A DNA stretch of 64,000 bases from Mycolicibacterium aichiense (GCF_010726245.1 NZ_AP022561.1:3224001-3288000); one strand, 5' to 3'; counted from the first letter of the stretch, positions 26,071-35,448 are shown. Numbers and translations: made by a program. The notes: generated by a model from the letters alone, not told the origin.

Positions 26071-29000
26071 TCAGTTACCGAACCACCGGTTCGCCGGCGG
26101 CAGTTCCGTGCCCAGCAGAGCTCCGGCCGGAGCACCGGACTCGGTTCCCGCCTTCGCCGACCAGCCCGTGCCGACGCACAGCAGGTCACGCGGCGTCGAG
26201 ATGGTCGACGGCAACGGAATCCCGAAGCCGGGGATGCCGGGGATCGTGATCTGCGGCGGCGAGAGCAGCGTCGCGACGCCCTGCGCCATCGTCGGCAGCA
26301 GCTGCGCGGGCGGCGTGGGCAGGGTGCCCGCGGCGTCGGAGATCGGCGCAGACGGGATCAGGGTTCCGAGGCCGCCCGGTGTGGGTCCGATGTAGCTTCC
26401 CGGACCACCCGGCAGGACTGTCGGCGGGGTCGGCGGGGTCGCCACCCGATTGCCGCCCGGCGTACCCGGCACCGCCGCGGGCGGGGTCGGGAGTCCGGCC
26501 CCTCCACCGCCACCCGGACCACCCGGAACCGCTGCGGGCGGCGTGCCCGGCGTCACGATGTTGTTGGTGAACGGAGTGCCCGGCACCGCGGCCGGCGGAG
26601 TGGGCAGGCCAGCGCCACCACCGCCACCCGGACCACCCGGAACCGCACCCGGAGGCGTCGGAACTCCACCACCGCCGCCACCACCCGGACCACCCGGAAC
26701 GGCACCCGGAGGCGTCGGAACTCCACCACCGCCGCCACCACCCGGACCACCCGGGACCGCACCCGGAGGCGTCGGAACTCCACCACCGCCGCCACCACCC
26801 GGACCACCCGGAACGGCAGCCGGCGGAGTCGGGATGCCGGTGCCACCGCCGGCTTCAGCGGCAGCGGGCAGCGCCCCCGGCGGGGCGGGCACACCGGCTG
26901 CGGCAGCGGCGATGTCCGCCGCGGGCACACCGGCCGACGGCGCGACGACACCCGAAGCGTCGGCGACCGGCGCGCCTACAGCGCCACCAGCTCCGGCGCC
27001 ACCACCACCGCCGGCACCCGCTTCAGCGGCTGCGAGCCCGGAGTTGTCGGTGACCGCGGCGGCCGGCACACCGGCTGCTCCGGCGTTGTCGGTGATCGGA
27101 GCCGCGGGAACAGCGGCGCCGGCGTTGTCGCTGATCGGCGCTGCCGGGACGCCGGCGGGGCCGGGAATGCCGCCACCTTCGCCGACCGGTACGCCAGGCA
27201 CGCCTGCCGGTGGGGTCGGCACACCGCCACCGGTACCACCACCGGGACCGCCCGGGACGGCAGCCGGAGGCGTCGGCAAGCCCCCGCCGGTGCCCTCACC
27301 GGGACCACCGGGAACGGCGGCGGGCGGGGTCGGCAGACCGCCACCGGTGCCCTCACCGGGACCACCGGGGACCGCGGCGGGCGGAGTCGGCACACCGCCA
27401 CCGGTGCCCTCACCGGGCGTACCCGGGACGGCGGCCGGCGGGGTCGAGCCGGTCTCGACGAGGTTGCCTCCGGGCGTACCGGGAACCGCGGCGGGCGGGG
27501 TCGGCACACCGCCACCGGTGCCCTCACCGGGCGTACCCGGGACGGTGGCCGGCGGGGTCGGGAGCGACTCGTCACCAGGGGTTCCCGGCGTTCCGGGGAT
27601 CACCTGCGGCGGCGTCGGCGGGATCTCCATCCCGGGGGTTCCCGGGGTACCGGGCACCGCCACGGGTGTTCCCGGCACATTCACGTTGACCGGGACGCCG
27701 GGGCCACCCGGGACCGCGGCGGGCGGGGTGACGAGTCCCGGCGTCGACGCCGCGCTGGGCACACCCGGCAGGGTGACCGGCGGAGTTCCGGGAACGTTGA
27801 GCATGCCACCGCCGAGTGGGACGCCCGGCACCGACGCTCCGGGCGGCGGCAGCGTGCCGGATGCATCGTTGATCACGTTCCCGGGCACCGCGGCCGGCGG
27901 AACGCCTGGCGTGTTGACGGTGAGCTGGTTCGAACCGCCGGGGACGCCGGGTACCTCGGCCGGAGGCGTTGACACCGAGTCGTTCACGTCGCCACCGGGG
28001 ACCGCCGCCGGCGGAAGCGGCGGAGTTCCACCGGAGCCCGGGATCGACCCACCGGGGACCTCGGCCGGCGGAACCGGCGGTGTCACAACGGATTCGGGCA
28101 CGATGTCGCCCGGAACCGCGGCCGGCGGGACCGGCGGGGTTCCGCCGCCACCGCCACCGGGAACACCCGGAACACCAGCGGGCGGAGTACCCGGCACGTC
28201 ACCACCGCCACCACCGGGAACACCCGGAACGCCGGCAGGCGGAGTACCCGGCACGTCACCACCGCCACCACCGGGAACACCCGGAACACCGGCAGGCGGA
28301 GTACCCGGCACGTCACCGCCACCGCCGCCGGGGATACCCGGCACGCCGGCGGGCGGCCCGGGCGGGACCGCGCCGCCACCGGGAACACCGGCGGGAGGAG
28401 CAGCGGCCGGCGGCGCGGGCGCCAGACCGGAGGCGTCGGCGAGCGGTGCGGCCGGAACGCCGGCCGGAGCAGGAGGAACGAGGCCGTTGGCATCAGAGAT
28501 CGGGGCGCCCGCATCGCCGGCACCGGCAGGCAGAGCGCCGGGCGCGCCGGGTCCACCGGCACCCGAGCCTCCGCCGGCACCGCCGCCACCGGGACCGCCG
28601 GCACCGCCACCGGGCGCACCGGCTCCGCCACCACCAGGCAGACCCGCAGCCGCGTCGCTCACCGGCGCACCGGCCGCGCCGGCGCCGCCGTTGGGCACGC
28701 CCGCGGCGTCATTGACGGGAGCGCTGGGCACGCCTCCGGGCGGGGTGGGGATTCCGCCACCGCCACCACCGGGAGGAGTACCGGGAACCCCACCGGGCAC
28801 ACCCGGAATACCGCCACCCCCTCCACCGGGAGGAGTACCGGGAACCCCACCGGGCACACCCGGAATACCGCCACCGCCACCACCGGGAGGAGTACCGGGA
28901 ACCCCACCGGGCACACCCGGAATACCGCCACCGCCACCACCGGGAGGAGTGCCAGGAACGCCGAGCGGCGTGCCGGGGACGCCGCCACCACCGGGAACGC

Positions 29001-29409
29001 CGGGAGCGCCGGGCACCGCGGCGGGCGGCGTGGGGATGCCGCGTGTCGTGCTGGTGCCGGGCGCACCGGGGACGGACGCCGGCGGGACGGTCACACCGCC
29101 GGTGCCGGGCATGCCGGGCGAGCCGGGAGCGCTGGCGGGTGGAACGCGAATCGTGCCGGGCACCGTCGCAGGCGGAATGGGACCGCCCGCAGTCGGCGGG
29201 TTGTTCGTGAACAGCGTGTTCGACGTGCCCGGGATGCCCTGGGACAGGTCGGGTGGTGTCGTCAGGCCTTGGTGAAGGATGCCCATGCACGGAACACCGG
29301 GGCTGCCGAAGTCGGCAACCGCACGGGGGCTGAACAGCGGAGCCGTCCAGAAAAACCCCGCCGTCGCCATGGCAGTGACCGCCGCCACGCGAGAGGTGGT
29401 CCGAGACAT
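26071..29409 (-). CDS. Exported Pro/Gly-rich repeat protein, 19-residue period
   Basis: About 1112 residues. A signal peptide (TSRVAAVTAMATAGFFW core, cleavage after RAVA) leads to a unique N-terminal part with one Cys, then nearly 1000 residues of low complexity dominated by Pro, Gly, Ala and Val, and a non-repetitive C-terminal end with a second Cys (LLCVGTGW). Four arrays have a 19-residue period with units such as VPGTPPGGGGGGIPGVPGG and VPTPPAAVPGGPGEGTGGG. A second motif resembling APISDNAG recurs about ten times. Repeats resemble elastin-like VPGG segments more than strict collagen Gly-X-Y. It is not PE or PPE type. The second ATG (29409) fits the GGGGA ribosome site best. Likely secreted or surface attached; function unknown. 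Confidence 0.85.
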   Translation of the reverse strand: MSRTTSRVAAVTAMATAGFFWTAPLFSPRAVADFGSPGVPCMGILHQGLTTPPDLSQGIPGTSNTLFTNNPPTAGGPIPPATVPGTIRVPPASAPGSPGMPGTGGVTVPPASVPGAPGTSTTRGIPTPPAAVPGAPGVPGGGGVPGTPLGVPGTPPGGGGGGIPGVPGGVPGTPPGGGGGGIPGVPGGVPGTPPGGGGGGIPGVPGGVPGTPPGGGGGGIPTPPGGVPSAPVNDAAGVPNGGAGAAGAPVSDAAAGLPGGGGAGAPGGGAGGPGGGGAGGGSGAGGPGAPGALPAGAGDAGAPISDANGLVPPAPAGVPAAPLADASGLAPAPPAAAPPAGVPGGGAVPPGPPAGVPGIPGGGGGDVPGTPPAGVPGVPGGGGGDVPGTPPAGVPGVPGGGGGDVPGTPPAGVPGVPGGGGGGTPPVPPAAVPGDIVPESVVTPPVPPAEVPGGSIPGSGGTPPLPPAAVPGGDVNDSVSTPPAEVPGVPGGSNQLTVNTPGVPPAAVPGNVINDASGTLPPPGASVPGVPLGGGMLNVPGTPPVTLPGVPSAASTPGLVTPPAAVPGGPGVPVNVNVPGTPVAVPGTPGTPGMEIPPTPPQVIPGTPGTPGDESLPTPPATVPGTPGEGTGGGVPTPPAAVPGTPGGNLVETGSTPPAAVPGTPGEGTGGGVPTPPAAVPGGPGEGTGGGLPTPPAAVPGGPGEGTGGGLPTPPAAVPGGPGGGTGGGVPTPPAGVPGVPVGEGGGIPGPAGVPAAPISDNAGAAVPAAPITDNAGAAGVPAAAVTDNSGLAAAEAGAGGGGGAGAGGAVGAPVADASGVVAPSAGVPAADIAAAAAGVPAPPGALPAAAEAGGGTGIPTPPAAVPGGPGGGGGGGVPTPPGAVPGGPGGGGGGGVPTPPGAVPGGPGGGGGGGVPTPPGAVPGGPGGGGGAGLPTPPAAVPGTPFTNNIVTPGTPPAAVPGGPGGGGGAGLPTPPAAVPGTPGGNRVATPPTPPTVLPGGPGSYIGPTPGGLGTLIPSAPISDAAGTLPTPPAQLLPTMAQGVATLLSPPQITIPGIPGFGIPLPSTISTPRDLLCVGTGWSAKAGTESGAPAGALLGTELPPANRWFGN
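26654..26824 (-). repeat. 57-bp tandem array 1 within the repeat gene (3 units)
   Basis: The string GGCGTCGGAACTCC recurs at 26654, 26711 and 26768, exactly 57 bp apart, with only a few changed bases among units. Encodes 19-residue units of the type VPTPPGAVPGGPGGGGGGG. Confidence 0.9.
27232..27573 (-). repeat. 57-bp tandem array 2 within the repeat gene (about 6 units)
   Basis: GGTGCCCTCACC or its variant begins at 27232, 27289, 27346, 27403 and 27517, all multiples of 57 bp apart; the unit at 27460 is diverged but in register. Encodes units like LPTPPAAVPGGPGEGTGGG. Confidence 0.88.
28140..28361 (-). repeat. 57-bp tandem array 3 within the repeat gene (about 3-4 units)
   Basis: CCGGCACGTC recurs at 28191, 28248 and 28305 with a spacing of 57 bp. 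Encodes VPGTPPAGVPGVPGGGGGD units. Confidence 0.9.
28757..28984 (-). repeat. 57-bp tandem array 4 within the repeat gene (4 units)
   Basis: GGGAGGAGTACC or its variant recurs at 28771, 28828, 28885 and 28942, each 57 bp apart and nearly identical. Encodes VPGTPPGGGGGGIPGVPGG units. Confidence 0.92.
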
Positions 29410-29584
29410 CATTTCCCCGTTTCTGTGAGAGGCCTGACAGGGAAACTACAGACGTGTAAGTACCGATCTGGGCAGCCATTCAGGGGGTTACCGAACTGTT
29501 GCTAAGCGGTGTTGTCGCGGTTACCCCGGCGACAATTTGATCGCGCAAACACTCGCTGAAGTGCAGGTCGCGCGGGGAGCGAGA

Positions 29585-29731
29585 TCAGGACTTGCGGGCG
29601 CGCCGGAAAACCTTGTCCAGCTCCTTGCCGCGGACGCCGCGCAGCTCGGCCTGATGGACCTTGTGCAGCACGAGCGGGCAGCGCTTGCAACGTGGCGTGC
29701 TTCGACAGCACTTCTTCTTCGACTTCGCCAC
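29585..29731 (-). CDS. 48-residue basic Cys-rich mini-protein next to tRNA-Cys
   Basis: 48 residues, very basic, starting VAKSKKKCC with four cysteines in the pattern CC-x5-C-x2-C, followed by a basic helix (LRGVRGKELDKVFRRARKS). The cysteines could form a small zinc site; the basic tail suggests nucleic acid contact. The GTG at 29731 lies 31 bp after the 3' end of tRNA-Cys on the same strand, so the two may share a transcript. No family name is recognised. A longer frame would run into the tRNA gene and is therefore unlikely. Confidence 0.65.
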   Translation of the reverse strand: MAKSKKKCCRSTPRCKRCPLVLHKVHQAELRGVRGKELDKVFRRARKS

Positions 29732-29761
29732 GGCAGGCAACGGTACAGAGATCACGATCGG

Positions 29762-29832
29762 AGCGAGTGACGGGATTCGAACCCGTGTAAACGGCTTTGC
29801 AGGCCGGTGCCTAGCCACTCAGCCACACCCGC
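29762..29832 (-). tRNA. tRNA-Cys (anticodon GCA)
   Basis: 71-nt cloverleaf on the minus strand. The acceptor stem GCGGGTG pairs with CACTCGC (one G-U), the anticodon loop reads CTGCAAA with anticodon GCA at 29800-29798, and the T arm is ACGGG-TTCGAAT-CCCGT. The discriminator base is U, typical of tRNA-Cys. CCA is not encoded (the genome has CCG after the discriminator). Confidence 0.95.
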
Positions 29833-29839
29833 GTGTCAG

Positions 29840-29845
29840 GCCATA
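29840..29845 (-). promoter_or_regulatory. Candidate -10 box for tRNA-Cys
   Basis: TATGGC on the minus strand, eight bases before the tRNA 5' end. It closely matches the TATGGT found ahead of the other tRNA gene in this window. Confidence 0.35.
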
Positions 29846-29930
29846 CTTTTCCAGCGCTGCCGCGACTCGCCCATCTTTTGGCTCAGCGTGATTGCTGCCC
29901 AGGCCGCCGCCGGACGAATACCGTGGCGAC

Positions 29931-30635
29931 ATGCAGATCTGGTTGGCCGACCCGCCGTTGCTCGGTGGCCCCGGACAGGGCACCCGGCAGATCGTCGAAC
30001 TCCTGATCGCGTTCGGGCTGACCGCGCTGATCGGCCTGGAGCGCGAGATCCACGGCAAGAGCGCCGGCCTGCGTACTCAGGCAATCGTCGGCACTGCGTC
30101 AGCGCTGATCCTGATCGTCAGCAAGTACGGCTTCTCCGACGTGCTGAGTGCAGGCCTGGTCGAGGTCGACCCGTCGCGCGTCGCCGCCCAGATCGTCTCC
30201 GGCATCGGCTTTCTCGGGGCCGGGCTGATCATCACCCGGCAGGGCGCCGTGCACGGACTGACCACGGCCGCCGCGATATGGGAATGCGCGGCCATCGGCA
30301 TGGCCGCCGCAGCGGGGTTGGTCAAGCTCGCGATCGTCGTGACGATCCTGCACTTCGTGATCGTCTTGGGCTTCAACCCGCTCAGCAGGCGGCTGACCGC
30401 GCGACTGGCCGGCTCGGTGCGACTGCGCGTCACCTACGACGTTGATCGCGGCGTGCTGACCCGCATCCTCGCCACCTGCGAGAAACACCAGTGGAGCCTC
30501 ACCGAGCTGAGTAACGACAGCGACGGCGGTGTCCTGTTGACGTTGTCGGGAACCCAAATCCTGCGCGCCCCAACGACAGTCGCTGCCATAGCCGGCGTCA
30601 CCAGTGTGCACCGACTCGACGAGAAGGACGAGTAG
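29931..30635 (+). CDS. MgtC/SapB family membrane protein
   Basis: 234 residues. N-terminal membrane domain of about four or five helices containing the family blocks LIGLEREIHGKSAGLRTQ (about 34-51) and GIGFLGAGLII (near 93-103), followed by a soluble ACT-like C-terminal domain of about 75 residues. MgtC proteins help survival at low magnesium and in phagocytes by acting on ATP synthase or Mg homeostasis; this paralogue's role is not known. ATG at 29931 chosen for the conserved length. No magnesium-responsive leader is visible in the 95 bp upstream, much of which is the tRNA-Cys promoter region on the other strand. Confidence 0.9.
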   Translation: MQIWLADPPLLGGPGQGTRQIVELLIAFGLTALIGLEREIHGKSAGLRTQAIVGTASALILIVSKYGFSDVLSAGLVEVDPSRVAAQIVSGIGFLGAGLIITRQGAVHGLTTAAAIWECAAIGMAAAAGLVKLAIVVTILHFVIVLGFNPLSRRLTARLAGSVRLRVTYDVDRGVLTRILATCEKHQWSLTELSNDSDGGVLLTLSGTQILRAPTTVAAIAGVTSVHRLDEKDE

Positions 30636-30638
30636 CCC

Positions 30639-32042
30639 TCAATCCGCCCGACCACGCCCCGACCGATATGACGCCACACATCCCACCGCCGCGAGAACAG
30701 CGAAGGCACCGAACATCAGCCGGCTGGCGCTGGCGTCTGGGGCAGCCCGCAGATTCACCGCGACGCCGGCCAACCCCGCGCCGAACGCGCCGCACATCAG
30801 CTGCACTGTGCTGATCGCGGCCGCGGCCACTGCCTGCTGAGGCGCGTCGTCGACCACCGAGCCCATCGCCCACGCCGACAGATGCGGCCATGCCATCCCG
30901 ATACCGGAACCAGTGATAGCCAGCGCCAGCGCCCACAGGACTACGACTGTTGTTGGCGCACCGTCGGTTTGGGTTACCGCCGCCAGCGCCAGACCGACAG
31001 CCATCACCAGTGGGGCGATCGCCACCACCCGCACCGTGACCCGGACATTGGTGATCGACGCGCTGGCGATCTCCCCCACCGTCCAGCCCACCGACAGCGC
31101 GGCGCCCAGGAAGCCCGCCACGACCGGCGCGAGCCCGCCCAGCCGCTGACCGAACAGCGGCACATACATGTCGACCATTGTGGCCGCCATCAACAGACCC
31201 AGGGTCAGGTAGATCCACTTCAACGGCCCTGGCTCAAACGCTTTGCGCGGCAGCACCGCAGCCGAAGCCCGACGGTCGACGACAATGAACACCCCGACCA
31301 GCACCGCACCCGCGATCAGCAGAGCCGCGATGGCGGCCGCGCTGTGCGGAATCACCGCCGCACTGACCGTCAGCGCTGCCACACCGAGAAGCAGCAACGA
31401 CCACACCGGGATTCGCGTCCGCGGCGGTTGCTGCTCGGTGTCAGCGCGAGCCGGCAATGCCAGCGGCACCAGCACACTCATCGCGACCGCGAGAACCGCG
31501 AGCAAGCCGAATCCGCCTCGCCACACGCCGAATTGGGCGAACAAGCCACCAGTGGCCGGACCCACCAGGGTGCCCACTCCCCACATCGCTGAGACCACGG
31601 CCGACGCGCGGGTCCACAACCGGTCCGGCAGTGCCGCACTGATCACCGCATAACCCAGACCTGCCAGCACACCACCAGCCAAACCCTGCACGACCCGACC
31701 GCCGAGAAGCAGCGGCATCGACGGCGCCAGCGTGCACAGCGCGCTGCCCGCGGCGAACGACAACAACGCGCCCAGATACGCGGCGCGCGGGCCGAATCGG
31801 GTCAGAACCGGCCCCACCGTCGTCGCAGCGGTGACCGACGCGACCAGATACACCGTCGTCACCCAGGCATAGAGCCGCTCACCACCGATGTCTGCGACGG
31901 CGCTCGGGAGCAGGCTGATGGTGATGAATTCGTTGATGGCGTAGATCGCCACGCCACCGGCCAGCACGATGACGGCGCCGAGATAGTCGCGGCCCAGCAG
32001 CTCGCGCCAGCTGCCTGCGGCCGATGCGGTCGTCTCGGTCAT
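30639..32042 (-). CDS. MFS drug-efflux transporter (Rv1634-like)
   Basis: 467 residues with 14 or so predicted membrane helices, as in the DHA2 group. The first helix starts GAVIVLAGGVAIYAINEFI; motif A-like residues appear in LTRFGPRAAYL and motif C-like glycine/proline residues in GTLVGPATGGLFA. The orthologue Rv1634 exports drugs in M. tuberculosis. It lies 47 bp downstream of uvrB on the same strand, as in M. tuberculosis, and its stop is 3 bp from the convergent mgtC-like gene. ATG at 32042 chosen; an upstream ATG would add seven residues. Confidence 0.92.
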   Translation of the reverse strand: MTETTASAAGSWRELLGRDYLGAVIVLAGGVAIYAINEFITISLLPSAVADIGGERLYAWVTTVYLVASVTAATTVGPVLTRFGPRAAYLGALLSFAAGSALCTLAPSMPLLLGGRVVQGLAGGVLAGLGYAVISAALPDRLWTRASAVVSAMWGVGTLVGPATGGLFAQFGVWRGGFGLLAVLAVAMSVLVPLALPARADTEQQPPRTRIPVWSLLLLGVAALTVSAAVIPHSAAAIAALLIAGAVLVGVFIVVDRRASAAVLPRKAFEPGPLKWIYLTLGLLMAATMVDMYVPLFGQRLGGLAPVVAGFLGAALSVGWTVGEIASASITNVRVTVRVVAIAPLVMAVGLALAAVTQTDGAPTTVVVLWALALAITGSGIGMAWPHLSAWAMGSVVDDAPQQAVAAAAISTVQLMCGAFGAGLAGVAVNLRAAPDASASRLMFGAFAVLAAVGCVASYRSGRGRAD

Positions 32043-32089
32043 GGCATCACCGTAAAGGCTCAACCATGGTTGAGCTCAAGCGCGCCCGG

Positions 32090-34261
32090 CTATTTCAACC
32101 CGGCTGCGTCCATTCCGCGCAGTTCCTTCTTCAGATCCGCGATCTCGTCGCGGATCCGGGCGGCCAGCTCGAATTGCAGGTCGCGTGCCGCCGCCATCAT
32201 CTGCGCGGTCAAATCCTTGATCAGGTCGGCGAGTTCGGCTCGCGGCATGTTCGAGGTGTCACGGCCCTCGACGATGCCCGCGCTCACCGCACGCCCCGGC
32301 TCGCCCTGCGCCCGGCGGCCCCGGGAGGCGTTGCGACCCGAGCCGCCGACCTCGATCGCTTCGGTGTCGTCGGCCTCCCGGTAGACCTGATCGAGGATGT
32401 CGGCGATCTTCTTACGCAACGGCTGCGGGTCGATCCCGCGCTCCTCGTTGTAGGCGATCTGCTTGGCGCGGCGCCGCTCGGTCTCGTCGATGGCTTCCTT
32501 CATCGAGTCGGTGAGCTTGTCGGCGTACATGTGCACCTCGCCGGACACGTTGCGCGCCGCGCGGCCGATGGTCTGAATCAGGCTTCGTGTGGAGCGCAGG
32601 AACCCCTCCTTGTCGGCGTCCAGAATCGCCACCAGGGACACCTCGGGCAGGTCCAGACCCTCGCGGAGCAGATTGATCCCGACCAGCACGTCGTACTCGC
32701 CGAGGCGCAGCTGCCGCAACAGCTCGACACGACGCAAGGTGTCGACCTCGGAGTGCAGGTAGCGCACCCGGATGCCCATCTCCAGCAGGTAGTCGGTGAG
32801 GTCCTCGGCCATCTTCTTGGTCAGGGTGGTGACCAGGACCCGCTCGTCGCGCTCGGTGCGCGCCCGGATCTCGCCGATCAGGTCGTCGATCTGGCCCTTG
32901 GTCGGCTTGACCACGACCTTCGGGTCGATGAGGCCCGTCGGGCGGATCACCTGCTCGACGAATTCACCACTGGTCTGGCTGAGCTCATACGGCCCCGGCG
33001 TCGCCGACAGGTATACCGTCTGTCCGATCCGATCAGCGAACTCTTCCCAGGTCAGCGGCCGGTTGTCCACGGCGGACGGTAGCCGGAAGCCGAACTCGAC
33101 GAGGTTGCGCTTGCGGGACATGTCGCCTTCGTACATGCCGCCGATCTGCGGCACGGTGACGTGCGACTCGTCGATCACCAGCAGGAAGTCTTCGGGGAAG
33201 TAGTCCAGCAGCGTCGCGGGCGCCGACCCGGCCGGCCTGCCGTCGATGTGGCGCGAATAGTTCTCGATGCCCGAGCAGAAACCGACCTGGCGCATCATTT
33301 CGATGTCGTAGTTGGTGCGCATGCGCAACCGCTGGGCTTCGAGCAGTTTGCCCTGGTTCTCCAGCTCGGCCAGCCGCTCGGCCAGCTCCTGCTCGATCGT
33401 CGAGATGGCGATCGCCATCCGCTCCGGACCCGCCACGTAGTGGGTGGCCGGGAAGATCCGCAGCGAGTCCACCTGGCGGACGACGTCACCGGTCAGCGGG
33501 TGCAGGTAGTACAGCGCCTCGATCTCATCACCGAAGAACTCGATGCGAACCGCGAGCTCCTCATACGACGGGATGATCTCGACGGTGTCGCCGCGCACCC
33601 GAAACGAACCACGGGTGAAAGACAGGTCGTTGCGGGTGTACTGGACATCGACGAGCAACCGCAGCAGACCGTCCCGGGGCACCTCGGTGCCGACCTCCAA
33701 TTCGACCGACCGGTCGAGGTAGGACTGCGGGGTGCCCAGACCGTAGATGCACGACACCGATGCGACGACGACGACATCGCGTCGGGACAGCAGACTCGAC
33801 GTCGCCGAGTGGCGCAACCGCTCCACGTCGTCGTTGATCGAGCTGTCCTTCTCGATGTAGGTGTCGGTCTGGGCGATGTACGCCTCAGGCTGGTAGTAGT
33901 CGTAGTACGAGACGAAGTATTCAACGGCGTTGTGCGGCAACATTTCCCGCAACTCGTTGGCCAACTGGGCGGCAAGCGTCTTGTTGGGCGCCATCACCAG
34001 CGTGGGCCGCTGCAGCCGTTCGATCAGCCACGCCGTGGTCGCGGACTTACCCGTGCCTGTCGCACCGAGCAGCACGACGTCGCGCTCCCCCGCCCTGATC
34101 CGGCGTTCCAGCTCCTCGATCGCGGCGGGCTGGTCACCGGCGGGCTCGTACTCACTGACCACCTGGAACTCTGCGCCGCTGCGCACCAGGCCGGTCACGG
34201 CGTCGGCGGCAGGTCGGTACTCCGAGTGCGCGATCACCGGGTGTTCGGTAGCGAATGCCAT
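32090..34261 (-). CDS. uvrB: Excinuclease ABC subunit B
   Basis: 723 residues, helicase-like damage verifier of nucleotide excision repair. Walker [14 protein letters not shown] (about 45-57), the beta-hairpin with [20 protein letters not shown] (about 98-117) that inserts into DNA, DESHVT box, helicase motifs V-VI with QTIGRAARN, and a C-terminal UvrC-binding coiled coil ([22 protein letters not shown] region). Length typical for mycobacteria, with a short variable linker before the UvrC-binding helix. Divergent from the DUF402 gene. Confidence 0.98.
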   Translation of the reverse strand: MAFATEHPVIAHSEYRPAADAVTGLVRSGAEFQVVSEYEPAGDQPAAIEELERRIRAGERDVVLLGATGTGKSATTAWLIERLQRPTLVMAPNKTLAAQLANELREMLPHNAVEYFVSYYDYYQPEAYIAQTDTYIEKDSSINDDVERLRHSATSSLLSRRDVVVVASVSCIYGLGTPQSYLDRSVELEVGTEVPRDGLLRLLVDVQYTRNDLSFTRGSFRVRGDTVEIIPSYEELAVRIEFFGDEIEALYYLHPLTGDVVRQVDSLRIFPATHYVAGPERMAIAISTIEQELAERLAELENQGKLLEAQRLRMRTNYDIEMMRQVGFCSGIENYSRHIDGRPAGSAPATLLDYFPEDFLLVIDESHVTVPQIGGMYEGDMSRKRNLVEFGFRLPSAVDNRPLTWEEFADRIGQTVYLSATPGPYELSQTSGEFVEQVIRPTGLIDPKVVVKPTKGQIDDLIGEIRARTERDERVLVTTLTKKMAEDLTDYLLEMGIRVRYLHSEVDTLRRVELLRQLRLGEYDVLVGINLLREGLDLPEVSLVAILDADKEGFLRSTRSLIQTIGRAARNVSGEVHMYADKLTDSMKEAIDETERRRAKQIAYNEERGIDPQPLRKKIADILDQVYREADDTEAIEVGGSGRNASRGRRAQGEPGRAVSAGIVEGRDTSNMPRAELADLIKDLTAQMMAAARDLQFELAARIRDEIADLKKELRGMDAAGLK

Positions 34262-34315
34262 GTCCCCAGGTTAAGCGTCCCCACCGACACATTCATTCCT
34301 CGTTACGCTTGCGCG

Positions 34316-34822
34316 GTGACCGTCCATCCGCCCAAGCAGGAGACGTTCGACCTGGTCGCGTACACGAACACCGACCCGAAGGGCATCGTGCGGGCGGTGG
34401 ACGAGTATGTGGTCACCCCGTGGGGCCTCTACATGGCCCGCCCCACCCCGGGTCGCGCCCAGTTTCACTACCTGGAGTCGTGGCTGCTGCCGTCGCTGGG
34501 GCTGCGGGCCAATGTCTTCCACTTCAACCCCGGCTACGAGCGGCCGCAGGACTACTACCTCGACGTCGGCGTGATCACCGCAGGTGACACCGCCTGGCAT
34601 GCCGAGGACCACTACCTCGACCTGGTCGTCTACGCCGGTGACCGCACCGACCTCATCGACACCGACGAGCTGTTCACCGCTCACCGCGAGGGCCTGCTGA
34701 CCACCGAGACCGCCGAGGCCGCCTTGCAGTGCGTCGTCGGCGCCGTGGACGGCCTCGCCCGTCACGACCATGACCTCAATGCATGGCTTTGCACCGAGGG
34801 AATGACACTGACCTGGCGCTGA
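34316..34822 (+). CDS. DUF402 protein (Rv1632c-like)
   Basis: 168 residues. DUF402 beta-barrel fold with the conserved cluster TAWHAEDHYLDLVV (about 94-107) and aspartates in YYLDVGVI and DTDELFTAHREGLL that in the family bind a divalent cation; some members are nucleoside di/triphosphate phosphatases. Orthologous position to Rv1632c between coaE and uvrB. GTG start at 34316, consistent with the first conserved strand (ETFDLVAYTNTDPKG). Confidence 0.85.
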   Translation: MTVHPPKQETFDLVAYTNTDPKGIVRAVDEYVVTPWGLYMARPTPGRAQFHYLESWLLPSLGLRANVFHFNPGYERPQDYYLDVGVITAGDTAWHAEDHYLDLVVYAGDRTDLIDTDELFTAHREGLLTTETAEAALQCVVGAVDGLARHDHDLNAWLCTEGMTLTWR

Positions 34823-34882
34823 TGCCTTTCGGGCGGGGCAACGAATCGGCAGTCCCAGAGCGGACGGGTAGTCTGCCTAGCT

Positions 34883-35419
34883 ATGAGCTCCACCACGCGC
34901 GGACGGCTGAGCATCGTCGCCGCGGCCGCCCTGGTCGTGGGTTCTCAGTTAACGCCGGCGACCGCGCTGGCCGACCCGGATCCCGCGCCGCCGCCGACGC
35001 CCGCTGCCTCGGATGACGCGAACCCGCAGTTACTCCACAACATCACCTACCGGGCCCGGGCGGACGGCACCTCGCGCGGCGCGGTGGTCGCGTACAAGAT
35101 CGACGACAACAACGTCAACAGCGACCAACCCACGCTGCTGCCGGGGATGACCTTCGAGGTGAACACGGTTCTGCACGATCCCAAGAAGGCCGGTATGGAG
35201 CTGTCCATCCAGTGGCCCTACGGATCGAATCTGCACTGCGAGATCCTGGTGGACGACCAGATCGTGGCGCAGGCTGACCAGTTCATCGCCCCCCGACTGT
35301 TCCGTCCCAAGGATGACCCGCTGTACGGCACCATCCAGTGCGGCGCACCCCTGGATACGCCCGCCCCGAACTCCGCGCCCCCGCCCGCACCTGCCCCGGC
35401 GCCGGAACCGACGACGTAG
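34883..35419 (+). CDS. Secreted protein with MmpS-like C-terminal domain, Pro-rich tail
   Basis: 178 residues. Sec signal peptide with cleavage after residue 30 (ATALA-DPD), a short Pro-rich linker, then a compact beta domain (about 50-150) with two cysteines (NLHCEI and TIQCG) placed to form a disulfide, and a Pro/Ala-rich tail of about 24 residues. The beta pattern (ITYRARADGTSRGAVVAYKI) loosely recalls MmpS-type or related periplasmic proteins, but I do not recognise a definite family. Single gene between the DUF402 and nitroreductase genes. Confidence 0.8.
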   Translation: MSSTTRGRLSIVAAAALVVGSQLTPATALADPDPAPPPTPAASDDANPQLLHNITYRARADGTSRGAVVAYKIDDNNVNSDQPTLLPGMTFEVNTVLHDPKKAGMELSIQWPYGSNLHCEILVDDQIVAQADQFIAPRLFRPKDDPLYGTIQCGAPLDTPAPNSAPPPAPAPAPEPTT

Positions 35420-35448
35420 ACGTCCGCGATCGCCGATACTCTGGGCAC

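Noticed and set aside
25234..27972. Open plus-strand frame of 912 codons spanning the hydrolase and the repeat region
   Set aside because: Arg/Gly-rich composition with no motifs; out of frame with the well-supported hydrolase and antisense to the repeat gene.
26450..29275. Open plus-strand frame of 941 codons, Pro/Gly-rich, opposite the repeat gene
   Set aside because: The reverse complement of Pro/Gly codons again encodes Pro/Gly, so it is an automatic shadow. Only the minus-strand frame has a signal peptide, ribosome site and unique termini.
26071..29409. PE_PGRS or collagen identity for the repeat protein
   Set aside because: No PE domain, a normal Sec signal peptide is present instead, and Gly does not occur at every third residue.
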